In this document: piece by piece, positions 1 to 6,111 of the stretch
Layout: each line of letters opens with the position of its first letter
How positions within the stretch are numbered: position 1 is the stretch's first letter
Assembly (NCBI GenBank): GCA_028284565.1
Contig: JANQRM010000408.1
Coordinates: 1 to 7,175, forward strand
Direction of reading: 5' to 3'
Origin: Anaerolineae bacterium
Lineage (GTDB): Bacteria; Chloroflexota; Anaerolineae; Aggregatilineales; Phototrophicaceae
Length of the DNA stretch: 7,175 nt
Position numbers and translations under genes: made by a program
Notes under the pieces: generated by a model
Told to the model about the DNA's origin: nothing
The model's input: only the letters and a program-made list of their open reading frames with translations
Database searches by the model: none

Positions 1-137
1 GCCGCCACCTGCGACAGATATAATGCACCAAGTACCAGCGCAATAAATATTCCCAATGCACCCAGAGTCGCCGCTTGACTTTGCGGTTGCCAACCACGAC
101 GTTTGAGTGCATGTTGTAACCAGTTTTGCTGTGACAT
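1..137 (-). CDS. FtsL-like division protein, N-terminal part (cut by window edge)
   Basis: Only the first 45 residues are visible. They begin MSQQNWLQHALKRRGW: a short basic, Trp-containing cytoplasmic segment, followed at about residues 24-43 by a strongly hydrophobic stretch (LGALGIFIALVLGALYL) that should be one transmembrane helix. The ATG lies 2 bases after the rsmH stop, and GGAG inside the last codons of rsmH, 11 bases upstream, can serve as ribosome binding site. Position in the cluster (mraZ, rsmH, then a small single-pass membrane protein) is where FtsL normally sits; FtsL is a bitopic protein that joins the division-site complex with FtsB/DivIC ahead of the transpeptidase FtsI. FtsL proteins are poorly conserved, so the name rests on synteny and topology rather than on a motif. 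The coiled coil expected after the membrane helix lies outside the window. Confidence 0.7.
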   Translation of the reverse strand, partial: MSQQNWLQHALKRRGWQPQSQAATLGALGIFIALVLGALYLSQVA

Positions 138-139
138 CC

Positions 140-1060
140 TTATAGTTTCTCCACGATTCGCAATTTAGCACTGCGACTACGGGGATTCTCGGTGATTTCT
201 GCGTCCTTTGCAACGATGGGTTTGCTTGTGATGAGTTTGACAATGGCAGGCTTGCTCTCGATAGAAGCCATCCCCGGTGGAGAAACAATCTCGGTACTCG
301 CCTCTTTCAAGATGGTTTTCACGATGCGGTCTTCCAAACTATGAAAGCTAATTACAGCCAACCGACCACCTGTACTCAGCAAATCAATCGCACGAGGCAG
401 AACCGTTTCCACCGCTTGCAATTCATCATTCACCGCAATCCGCAGAGCTTGAAACACTTGCGTGGCGGGATGAATGGACTTGCTTTTCTTCGAGCGAGGG
501 AGAGCTTGTTCGATAATCTTAGCTAGACCTTGAGTTGTGGAATGAGGACGCGATTGAACTACAGCTTTCGCCAACCGTCTGCTCTGCCGTTCTTCACCAT
601 AGCGATAAAAAATATCCGCGAGGTCTTGCTCATCCCACGTGTTGACGATTTCTTCTGCCGTGATGCCTCCGTTATCCGCATGAAAGCGCATATCCAAAGG
701 TCCCTCATGACGAAAAGCAAAGCCTCGTTCCGGTGTATCGAGTTGCATCGACGACACCCCAAAATCGAGCAAGATGCCATCCACACTATCCCAGCCGAGT
801 CGTTTCGCTTCTTCCTGCATATGAATATAGGAGCGATTCACAATCTGCACTTGGTCAGATACCGCTTTAAGATTATGTTGAGCCAATCCAATCGCCTGTG
901 AATCGACATCCATCCCTAAAATCTGTGGAACACCCTGCTCAATGAGTGCGCCGGTATGCCCTCCTGCGCCGAGCGTACCATCAATCGCCCGTTGCGGGAT
1001 GCGCCCATCTGGAATCAATGCATTAAGGACTTCATCCAATAAAACAGGAATGTGTGACAT
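140..1060 (-). CDS. rsmH: 16S rRNA (cytosine(1402)-N(4))-methyltransferase RsmH
   Basis: A full-length 306-residue RsmH (MraW), which uses S-adenosylmethionine to methylate N4 of C1402 in the decoding centre of 16S rRNA. Visible family blocks: HIPVLLDEVL at 3-12; the SAM-binding loop DGTLGAGGHT at 27-36 with acidic D51 after the next strand; LLDFGVSSMQLD at 97-108 and ERGFAF to LDMR at 111-125; the family block HPATQVFQALRIAVNDEL at 197-214; ISFHSLEDRIVK at 237-248; and the C-terminal NPRSRSAKLR at 292-301. The region at about 255-280, which carries cysteines in many RsmH proteins, has none here, and the whole protein is cysteine-free. The ATG lies 2 bases after the mraZ stop with no recognisable Shine-Dalgarno sequence, so translation is probably coupled to mraZ. 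Confidence 0.97.
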   Translation of the reverse strand: MSHIPVLLDEVLNALIPDGRIPQRAIDGTLGAGGHTGALIEQGVPQILGMDVDSQAIGLAQHNLKAVSDQVQIVNRSYIHMQEEAKRLGWDSVDGILLDFGVSSMQLDTPERGFAFRHEGPLDMRFHADNGGITAEEIVNTWDEQDLADIFYRYGEERQSRRLAKAVVQSRPHSTTQGLAKIIEQALPRSKKSKSIHPATQVFQALRIAVNDELQAVETVLPRAIDLLSTGGRLAVISFHSLEDRIVKTILKEASTEIVSPPGMASIESKPAIVKLITSKPIVAKDAEITENPRSRSAKLRIVEKL

Positions 1061-1062
1061 CG

Positions 1063-1491
1063 TTAGAAGCTAAAGGACAAGCGATTATCCGAGTCAGCGA
1101 GTGTGCTGGATACCCCATCAAGTGTTAGTCGCCAACGGGACGGTTCCCACAATTCGACAAAGGATTCCATTCCCACTAGCAAAACCTCATCATTCAAGGA
1201 TGCATAATTGCGGAGGTAACTCGGTATCAAAATGCGTCCCTGTCGATCAAGCGACAATTCGACCACCCCCGAAAAGAGCAAACGACGGAGCGCACGTCCA
1301 GTGGGATGGGTGATGGGCATCTCATTAAGTTGTTCGGTGACTGTTTCCCACGTCTCTTGGGGATAAATAACGAGGTTTTGGTCGAGTCCGCGTGTGAGGA
1401 CTGCGCCGTCTTTCAGCTTGGCACGATAACGGGCGGGGATGATAAACCGACCTTTTTTGTCGAGATGATGTGAAAATTCGCCCCAAAACAT
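1063..1491 (-). CDS. mraZ: Transcriptional regulator MraZ
   Basis: A 142-residue protein of normal MraZ length, with two tandem SpoVT/AbrB-like swapped-hairpin half-domains. Each carries the family signature DxKGR/DxQGR followed by IP: DKKGRFIIPARYR at 11-23 and LDRQGRILIPSYLR at 81-94. MraZ forms ring-shaped oligomers that bind repeated TGGG-containing boxes in front of its own operon, repressing the dcw cluster in E. coli and activating it in some mollicutes. It is first in the cluster, as usual. The ATG is preceded by AAAGG with a 6-base spacer, which supports this start. Repeated TGGGA-type boxes overlap the promoter just upstream (1539-1574), consistent with autoregulation; that role here is inferred. 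Confidence 0.96.
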   Translation of the reverse strand: MFWGEFSHHLDKKGRFIIPARYRAKLKDGAVLTRGLDQNLVIYPQETWETVTEQLNEMPITHPTGRALRRLLFSGVVELSLDRQGRILIPSYLRNYASLNDEVLLVGMESFVELWEPSRWRLTLDGVSSTLADSDNRLSFSF

Positions 1492-1534
1492 GCCGGACCT
1501 TTATCGCCTTTGCCTCGCGGAAACACCTCTTGGG

Positions 1535-1576
1535 AGTATACCACAATATCCCACATACAGTGATAAAAATCCCACA
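1535..1576 (-). promoter_or_regulatory. mraZ promoter with MraZ-box-like TGGGA repeats
   Basis: On the minus strand TGGTATACT (1543-1535) is an extended -10 element; the -35 is weak. Overlapping and upstream are boxes in the same orientation: TGGTA (1543-1539), TGGGA (1553-1549) and TGGGA (1574-1570). The last two are embedded in an identical 8-mer TGTGGGAT (1555-1548 and 1576-1569). Box starts are 10 and 21 bases apart, about one and two helical turns, so all lie on the same DNA face. Known MraZ operators are TGGG-type direct repeats with 10-base periodicity, so this is the expected operator arrangement, with one turn lacking a clear box. Confidence 0.6.
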
Positions 1577-1650
1577 TTTTGGTTATTTCGTCCTAATCGT
1601 CTCCTTGTCAGGTGGTTTGATATGGTGCTAACTACTGAGGTCATATGCGT

Positions 1651-1656
1651 TAGAAT
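1651..1656 (+). promoter_or_regulatory. Possible -10 element for the esterase gene
   Basis: TAGAAT matches the -10 consensus at five of six positions and lies 35 bases before the esterase ATG. No good -35 is found at 16-18 bases; TTGATA at 1617-1622 is too far for this -10. The 200-base divergent region between mraZ and the esterase must hold a plus-strand promoter, but this assignment is weak. Confidence 0.25.
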
Positions 1657-1691
1657 AGAGCCATATCGTTTCTAATGGGGAGGACATTGAG

Positions 1692-2633
1692 ATGCGATTG
1701 ATTCTACGATTCACACTGCTACTGAACTTATTACTTTTTTCGACCATAATCATTACCGCACAAGATGAGACAGGCGACTACACGCTCGAACACAACGACC
1801 TAGACCGCACCTACTATCTCTATGTGCCATCCAACTATGACCCCGATACCGACCCCATGCCCTTGATCGTCATGTTGCATGGACGCACACAAACCGGACG
1901 ACGAACCGCCGAGAGCACGGAGTTCGATCGCTTTGCACGCGACAACGGTTTTATCGTGGTTTATCCTGATGGTATTGCGAATCAATGGAATTATCTCAAA
2001 GACGTTCCCTTCTTTGCCCTAGATGGTCCCGATGACACCGCCTTCATCCTCGCCTTGATTGATGAATTATCGGAGCATCTCAACATTGATGCCGAGCGAA
2101 TCTATGGTGGAGGCTTATCCAATGGTGGCTTTATGGCACAACGTCTCGCTTGCGAAGTCCCCGAATCATTCTCTGCGATTGCCTCTGTGATGGCTCCCGG
2201 ATTCGGTGGGATGCTCCAAATCTGTGATGGACAAGCACCCATCCCCTTCATGCTGATTCATGGCACAGCCGACCCCATTGTCAGTTGGGATGGCGACTCG
2301 ATTAGTGATGGTGAACGCGAGATACTACTCACCGCGTCTGCACCCGATACGCTCGGCTTTTGGGCAGGACATAACGGCTGTAGTGAAGATTTTGAGCGTG
2401 AGGATATTCCAAAACGCGACGAAAGCTCCAACATGCAAACAACCGTCTTCACCATTCCCAATTGTGAAAACAATTCTGAAGTCGTCTTCTATGCTGTCTT
2501 CGGTGGCGGGCATACATGGCCCGGTGTCCGTTGGGAGGGCATGGAAAGCATCGTCGGACCCGTGACGATGGACTTCCACGCATCCGAAGTCATCTGGGAC
2601 TTCTTCTCCCGCCATACTCGTGACGTGCCTTAG
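1692..2633 (+). CDS. Secreted alpha/beta-hydrolase esterase, LpqC / PHB-depolymerase-like family
   Basis: A 313-residue exported serine hydrolase of the family containing LpqC, extracellular poly(3-hydroxybutyrate) depolymerases and feruloyl/acetylxylan esterases. A signal peptide covers about residues 1-23 (Arg-flanked Leu/Ile core, likely cut ITA|QDE). The oxyanion-side motif MLHGRTQTG is at 61-69, PDD.AF at 113-118, and the nucleophile elbow GGGLSNGG at 139-146 gives Ser143. LIHGTADPIV at 188-197 gives the likely acid Asp194, and GGGHTWPG at 271-278 gives His274; GHTWPG is characteristic of this family. Four cysteines (154, 178, 230, 258) could form two disulfides, fitting an extracellular enzyme. 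No lipobox, membrane anchor or substrate-binding domain is visible, so the substrate cannot be named. GGGGAGGA 7 bases before the ATG fixes the start. It is divergent from mraZ and stands alone. Confidence 0.88.
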   Translation: MRLILRFTLLLNLLLFSTIIITAQDETGDYTLEHNDLDRTYYLYVPSNYDPDTDPMPLIVMLHGRTQTGRRTAESTEFDRFARDNGFIVVYPDGIANQWNYLKDVPFFALDGPDDTAFILALIDELSEHLNIDAERIYGGGLSNGGFMAQRLACEVPESFSAIASVMAPGFGGMLQICDGQAPIPFMLIHGTADPIVSWDGDSISDGEREILLTASAPDTLGFWAGHNGCSEDFEREDIPKRDESSNMQTTVFTIPNCENNSEVVFYAVFGGGHTWPGVRWEGMESIVGPVTMDFHASEVIWDFFSRHTRDVP

Positions 2634-2727
2634 AAATTCGTGAAATAAAAGCTAAAAACCTGAGTGCCGTTTACGAGATATTTTAGCGAAAATAAGACGA
2701 AATCACGCAACAAATTAGACCGTGTAG

Positions 2728-2771
2728 TGGCAGAGACTCGCTATGTCTACGTGCGACCCATGTGTCTGCCA
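2728..2771. repeat. Imperfect stem-loop, possibly a decayed dispersed palindrome
   Basis: TGGCAGAGAC (2728-2737) pairs with GTGTCTGCCA (2762-2771) at 9 of 10 positions. The stem continues inward with TCGC (2738-2741) against GCGA (2753-2756) after a 5-base bulge, leaving an 11-base loop. No T-run follows on either strand. The wording resembles the GGGCAGAC/GTCTGCCC intergenic palindromes recalled from several environmental bacterial genomes, including Chloroflexota; that likeness is from memory. It could also act as a bidirectional 3'-end structure. Confidence 0.45.
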
Positions 2772-2812
2772 ACAAAATTGCATAAAATAATCATCTTATC
2801 TCAATCAATATC

Positions 2813-2840
2813 GTTATCCTGAGTTCTAGTCAAAGGTAAC
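2813..2840. repeat. Short palindromic unit resembling a degenerate dispersed repeat
   Basis: GTTATCC (2813-2819) faces GGTAAC (2835-2840), giving six pairs with a one-base bulge around the core TGAGTTCTAGTCAAA. The pattern ATCCTGAG...AGTC.AAGG is close to a short dispersed intergenic repeat (ATCCTGAGCG...GTCGAAGGAT) seen in many bacterial genomes. The likeness is from memory and the copy is clearly degenerate. Confidence 0.35.
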
Positions 2841-2947
2841 CAAGTTGTAGAGGCGCACTGATAGGAGAAGGTTGGTACTTGAAATCCGCCGACGCAATAT
2901 CTTCTTCATACCACTATAAAATTTGAGAAATTTGTAAGACAACATCC

Positions 2948-4096
2948 TCAATCTCCCTGCGGAATACCCCACAACTTCAAGGTATCATCCTGTCCAGTCG
3001 AAACCAACAACGTCCCTGCAGGATTAAACGAAACCGTATAGATAACCCCATCATGCGCGTCAAAAGAGTTCATCAATGCGTCATCGACATCACCTGTGAG
3101 CAAAGTCTCCACATCCCAGAGATGAATTTGCCCATCCACATCTCCAATAGCCAATAAACGATCATCTGGGCTGAAAATAATGGGCTGTTCAAGACCACCT
3201 CCGATAACTTGAATGGGTAGACTTGTAACTTGTTCTAGTAAGACTAAATCCCATATACGTATGTCTTCATCATCACCACGCCCTATGACGAGAAGCGACG
3301 AATCATGATTATATGAAAGAGCAAAAGTAAGAACATCTCTAGAAGGTGCATAATAGGTCTCTGGAGTTAGGGTATTTATTTTACTTCCTGTATGCGTGTC
3401 CCAGATGTCAATTTCTATTGGAGATAATGTATTTGGCGTGCTGATATTCTGCTCAAGGCTCGCAAATAGAGTCCCTTCATGATTAAACGCACCTTGTGAG
3501 AAGTTTGGAATGTCAAATCCTCTTATGAGAGACCGCTCCTCTAAATCCCAAGCATTTAACGTACCATTTAACCCTATGGATAGAAGCGTATCTCCCACTG
3601 CATCAAATGATAATTCAAGAATCTGTATCGACGAATCATCCTTGTCAAAGAGTATTTCTTGAGTTAATGCTAAGTCCCATATTGACACAGTTCCCTCGAT
3701 ATTCCCTAAAGCAAATAATTGCCCATCCCTATTAAAATTAGCTACTGAAAATCTATTGTTGCTCAAGTATTGCATTAAAGCTGTATTGTCTTGGATAGAC
3801 AGAAGTTGAGCATTCATACGACCTCTTAGGATGAATTTTCCACCTTGAGGTGACCAAGCAATTACCGTTACACCCTCCGCCGCTAAGGATTGCAATTCGA
3901 CAATTTCCTGCCCATTCTCACTCGTTATTGCCTCTAATTCAGACAGCGTAAAGCCAAGTGGAATCTCTTCACCAGATGGGGTTGGTCTTGGCTCAGGTTG
4001 GGCAATAGATTGTTCAATCCCAATGCCCAAAAGTGTGAAAAACAACATACCAATCACAACCATGCCAAGTCGGATCATCGTGTTCCTACCTCTCAT
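2948..4096 (-). CDS. Secreted seven-repeat WD40 beta-propeller protein
   Basis: A 382-residue exported protein of unknown role. The N-terminus is a signal peptide with hydrophobic core MVVIGMLFFTLLGIGI, probably cut SIA|QPEP, followed by a Pro-rich linker. Seven WD40-type repeats follow, centred on the strand ends LLSI, SIWD (138-141), NAWD, DIWD, RIWD, HLWD and KLWG; each is preceded by a turn such as FSPDDRLLAIG or FNPAGTLLVSTG. Seven repeats make one closed propeller, normally a protein-protein scaffold; no enzymatic domain is visible. Two starts have ribosome binding sites: ATG at 4096 (AAAGGA, 9-base spacer) and ATG at 4078 (TAGGA, 5-base spacer), the latter giving the more compact signal peptide. 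The in-frame ATG at 4120 lacks a site but overlaps the stop of the Uma2-like fragment. The gene is AT-richer, with more AGA, ATA and TTA codons than its neighbours, suggesting different ancestry. Confidence 0.85.
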   Translation of the reverse strand: MRGRNTMIRLGMVVIGMLFFTLLGIGIEQSIAQPEPRPTPSGEEIPLGFTLSELEAITSENGQEIVELQSLAAEGVTVIAWSPQGGKFILRGRMNAQLLSIQDNTALMQYLSNNRFSVANFNRDGQLFALGNIEGTVSIWDLALTQEILFDKDDSSIQILELSFDAVGDTLLSIGLNGTLNAWDLEERSLIRGFDIPNFSQGAFNHEGTLFASLEQNISTPNTLSPIEIDIWDTHTGSKINTLTPETYYAPSRDVLTFALSYNHDSSLLVIGRGDDEDIRIWDLVLLEQVTSLPIQVIGGGLEQPIIFSPDDRLLAIGDVDGQIHLWDVETLLTGDVDDALMNSFDAHDGVIYTVSFNPAGTLLVSTGQDDTLKLWGIPQGD

Positions 4097-4119
4097 CAAA
4101 GCTGATCCTTTCATACACA

Positions 4120-4272
4120 TCAGACAAATTCAGCGTGAACAGGGCTTTTCGCCAAGCTCTCAAACAACTTGCCATCAACAAGTTCATGCTTGATTGCGCT
4201 CGCACGTTCAAAAGCAAGATATTTGGTTTCAGTCATTGGTTGTGGATTAATATTTTGAGGAATAACAACCAT
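4120..4272 (-). pseudogene. Uma2-family (DUF820) N-terminal remnant, 50 codons
   Basis: This short ORF reads MVVIPQNINPQPMTETKYLA, then FERASAIKHELVDGKLF and ends after SPVHAEFV. The block MTETKYLAFERASAIKHELVDG matches the usual opening of Uma2-family proteins (MT..EYLA.ER.S..KHE..DG), a PD-(D/E)XK-fold nuclease-like family common in Chloroflexota and cyanobacteria. Typical members run near 190 residues; here translation stops after 50, the catalytic part is absent, and no continuation is visible downstream, where the WD40 signal peptide begins. It nevertheless keeps AGGA 8 bases before its ATG and a consensus extended -10 upstream. Its TGA overlaps the first WD40 ATG (TGATG). It is probably a deletion remnant, perhaps now serving as leader of the WD40 transcript. 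The family call is by motif recall and untested. Confidence 0.55.
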
Positions 4273-4307
4273 GTTAATAGTCCTATAGCAGTCATCACTT
4301 TAGATTG

Positions 4308-4316
4308 ATTATACCA
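4308..4316 (-). promoter_or_regulatory. Extended -10 promoter for the Uma2 remnant / WD40 unit
   Basis: TGGTATAAT is a perfect extended -10 (TGnTATAAT) on the minus strand, between the helicase stop and the Uma2-like ATG, giving a short leader of roughly 30 bases. No good -35 is visible, as is common with extended -10 promoters. No terminator is seen after the helicase, so read-through from that gene is also possible. Confidence 0.5.
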
Positions 4317-4341
4317 TCGGACTATCATTGTTATTCTGTGA

Positions 4342-5976
4342 TTATGCTTTTTCCAATCGCATATGATGTCCACGGATTTGGCTCTTCCGCATCGACTTCA
4401 GCACGGTTCGCACATGCTCTTCTGGCACATCAACATAGGTTTGATTGCGGTGGATGTCAATCGCACCAATCACCCGCCCCGGAATGTTCGATTGGCTAGC
4501 AATGCCATACACGATGTCAGCTGGGCGTATCCCCTGTGAGCGTCCGATGTTCATGCTTAGGCGCACCATGCCCGCTTCTTGCTGTCCATCGCGTTTGCGT
4601 CGTTTGCGACGGGGTTTATCGTCCTGTTTATCACGCACTTTGCGCCTATTCGATTGCGCTTTGGCATCCTGAATCTCTTCAAGTGGACGTTGGGTTTCAT
4701 GTTCCCGCAACCAGTTGATTGTCGCTGTCGCCACTTGCTGAGGCGAGTAACCCAAGTCCATCACTTCTTCTAGCAGAGAAGTGGAACCATTCATCGAATG
4801 TTGGTCGATTTGTTCAATCAACTTCGATTTGAACTGCTCATGCCGACGCGCCAGCACATCCTCACGTGAAGGCAATTTCGATTTGGTGATTTTCTTGTGG
4901 GTGTAGTCTTCAATACGACGCACTTGATACATCTGCTTGGGTGTTACCATCGTAATTGCATCTCCACCACGCCCAGCACGTCCCGTCCGCCCGATGCGAT
5001 GCACATACTCAATCGGGAGGTGCGGAATGTCATAGTTAATCACATGCGACACTTCGGGAATATCCACGCCACGCGCCACCACATCCGTTGCCACCAAGAT
5101 TTTGAGCTGTCCAGCACGGAAGCGTCGTAGGATACGCTCACGTTCCGGTTGGAGCAAGTCCCCATGAATCCCTTCAGCAGGGTATCCACGCAGGGAGAGC
5201 GTTTCGGCAAGTTCGGCGGCTCCAGCACGAGTGCGAGCGAACACGAGCGTGTTGTTTAAATCTTCCACTTCGAGGATGCGACTCAAAGCGGCAACTTTAT
5301 CGCGTTCTTGCATCACATAGTAGCGTTGCACGATGTTCTCAACTGTCATTTCATCCGATTGAATCTGCACCAATTCTGGATTGTGCATATATTGGCTACC
5401 CAGCGTTTGAATCGGCTTAGGCAGGGTTGCAGTGAACAACGTCGTTTGGCGCATTGGATGATTCGCCGCGCTCAATATCGCTTCTACATCATCAATGAAG
5501 CCCATCTTGAGCATTTCGTCCGCTTCATCTAATACGAGATAGCGCACCCCACTCAAATCAAGGGCTTTCTTATTGATTAAATCGAGAGTCCGTCCCGGTG
5601 TACCGACAACCACATGCACCCCCTTCTTCAGCCGACGAATCTGCCGAGAGTAAGGTTGCTGACCATAGACCGGCAAGACCCGAATCCCCAAGCGACTACC
5701 ATAGCGATAGACTGCCTCAGCAACTTGAATCGCGAGTTCGCGGGTGGGTGCTAGGATTAAGCCTTGTAAGCCTTCAACATCCATCTGATTCAACATCGGC
5801 AAGGTGAAGGCGGCGGTTTTGCCTGTCCCGGTGCGCGCCTGTCCCATCACATCCTGACCAGTCAACAAGATCGGGATTGCCTGCGATTGAATCGGTGTGG
5901 GCGTATGATAATCAAGTTCGGTGACGGTTTGGACAAGTTCTGGCATCAAGCCAAGGTCTGAAAAGTTTTGTGACAT
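4342..5976 (-). CDS. DEAD-box ATP-dependent RNA helicase with DbpA-type RNA-binding domain
   Basis: A 544-residue RNA helicase of the DeaD/CsdA/CshA group, which unwinds RNA in ribosome assembly, mRNA decay and cold adaptation. All core motifs are present: Q motif (FSDLGL, then TPTPIQ at about 25-30), motif I ARTGTGKT (47-54), Ia PTREL (77-81), Ib TPGR (126-129), II DEAD (150-153), III TAT (182-184, where SAT is usual), IV LVFARTR (244-250), V VATDVVARGVDI (295-306) and VI HRIGRTGRAGR (326-336). A basic linker (KPRRKRRKR, about 454-462) leads to a DbpA-type RNA-binding domain at about 470-544 (VRLSMNIGRSQGIRPADIVY, then IPGRVIGAIDI). ATG 5976 is chosen because GGAG lies 5 bases upstream; the longer frame would start at TTG 6006 inside a hairpin loop. 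It is divergent from the LysM gene. The leader carries an attenuator-like hairpin. Confidence 0.95.
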   Translation of the reverse strand: MSQNFSDLGLMPELVQTVTELDYHTPTPIQSQAIPILLTGQDVMGQARTGTGKTAAFTLPMLNQMDVEGLQGLILAPTRELAIQVAEAVYRYGSRLGIRVLPVYGQQPYSRQIRRLKKGVHVVVGTPGRTLDLINKKALDLSGVRYLVLDEADEMLKMGFIDDVEAILSAANHPMRQTTLFTATLPKPIQTLGSQYMHNPELVQIQSDEMTVENIVQRYYVMQERDKVAALSRILEVEDLNNTLVFARTRAGAAELAETLSLRGYPAEGIHGDLLQPERERILRRFRAGQLKILVATDVVARGVDIPEVSHVINYDIPHLPIEYVHRIGRTGRAGRGGDAITMVTPKQMYQVRRIEDYTHKKITKSKLPSREDVLARRHEQFKSKLIEQIDQHSMNGSTSLLEEVMDLGYSPQQVATATINWLREHETQRPLEEIQDAKAQSNRRKVRDKQDDKPRRKRRKRDGQQEAGMVRLSMNIGRSQGIRPADIVYGIASQSNIPGRVIGAIDIHRNQTYVDVPEEHVRTVLKSMRKSQIRGHHMRLEKA

Positions 5977-5986
5977 TCGTTCTCCG

Positions 5987-6027
5987 CCAGCAAAAAACCC
6001 TACCAAACAAACACGGTAGGGTGCTGG
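5987..6027 (-). terminator. Intrinsic-terminator-like hairpin in the helicase leader (possible attenuator)
   Basis: On the minus strand ACCCTACC (6004-5997 in plus terms pairs with 6022-6015) forms a perfect 8-bp stem with a 10-base loop, followed by a run of T (5997-5992): the hallmark of a rho-independent terminator. An outer pair, CCAGC (6027-6023) with GCTGG (5991-5987), can also close around the T-run; this would partly bury the region next to the helicase ribosome binding site. Only about 15 bases lie between the T-run and the helicase ATG, too few for a promoter, so transcripts of the helicase should have to pass it. Attenuation or translational control is inferred. Confidence 0.6.
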
Positions 6028-6038
6028 TTCAATTTCAT
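6000..6038 (-). other. Possible leader-peptide mini-ORF before the helicase
   Basis: An ATG at 6038 opens 12 codons (MKLNQHPTVFVW) ending in TAG, whose bases lie in the 3' arm of the terminator-like hairpin. It has no Shine-Dalgarno sequence and would begin about 10 bases after the predicted transcription start. A frame this short can arise by chance; it is noted because its position would let a translating ribosome open the hairpin. Confidence 0.25.
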
Positions 6039-6054
6039 TTACAGAATAAGCATG

Positions 6055-6082
6055 AGTATAGTGGAAATCCTGCGCTTTTCAA
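6055..6082 (-). promoter_or_regulatory. Sigma-70-type promoter for the helicase gene
   Basis: TTGAAA (6082-6077) and TATACT (6060-6055) each match consensus at five of six positions and are 16 bases apart. Transcription would start near 6048, giving a leader of about 70 bases that contains the mini-ORF and the terminator-like hairpin. Confidence 0.55.
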
Positions 6083-6111
6083 TGGTCACCGCTTCAAGCG
6101 AAACTCATCAA

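Larger units (their letters stand above)
2634..2947. other. Gene-free AT-rich intergenic region between convergent genes
   Basis: This stretch separates the 3' ends of the convergent esterase and WD40 genes. No credible gene is visible on either strand. It holds short hairpins: TATTTT/AAAATA at 2679-2694 with a 4-base loop, and GCTAAAA (2651-2657) facing TTTTAGC (2681-2687). It also holds the two larger repeat-like units listed separately at 2728-2771 and 2813-2840, and an AAATTT pair around 2920-2935. None is followed by a clear T-run, so a textbook intrinsic terminator is not evident for either gene. Confidence 0.6.

Noticed and set aside
530..901. Long plus-strand frame opposite rsmH
   Set aside because: Antisense shadow of an unmistakable rsmH; no ribosome binding site or recognisable protein features.
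2679..2694. TATTTT/AAAATA hairpin as esterase terminator
   Set aside because: The stem is all A/T with no following T-run, too weak to call a terminator.
2743..2790. A 15-codon Cys-rich frame on the plus strand (MSTCDPCVCQQNCIK) that looks metallothionein-like
   Set aside because: No ribosome binding site, far too short for the family, and it lies inside the imperfect stem-loop that better explains the sequence.
4097..4120. WD40 protein start at ATG 4120
   Set aside because: No Shine-Dalgarno sequence; two later in-frame ATGs have good sites and give a normal signal peptide. It remains possible only through TGATG coupling with the upstream fragment.
5977..6006. N-terminal extension of the helicase from a TTG codon
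   Set aside because: The TTG has no ribosome binding site and lies in the hairpin loop; ATG 5976 has GGAG at good spacing and the family's normal N-terminus follows it directly.
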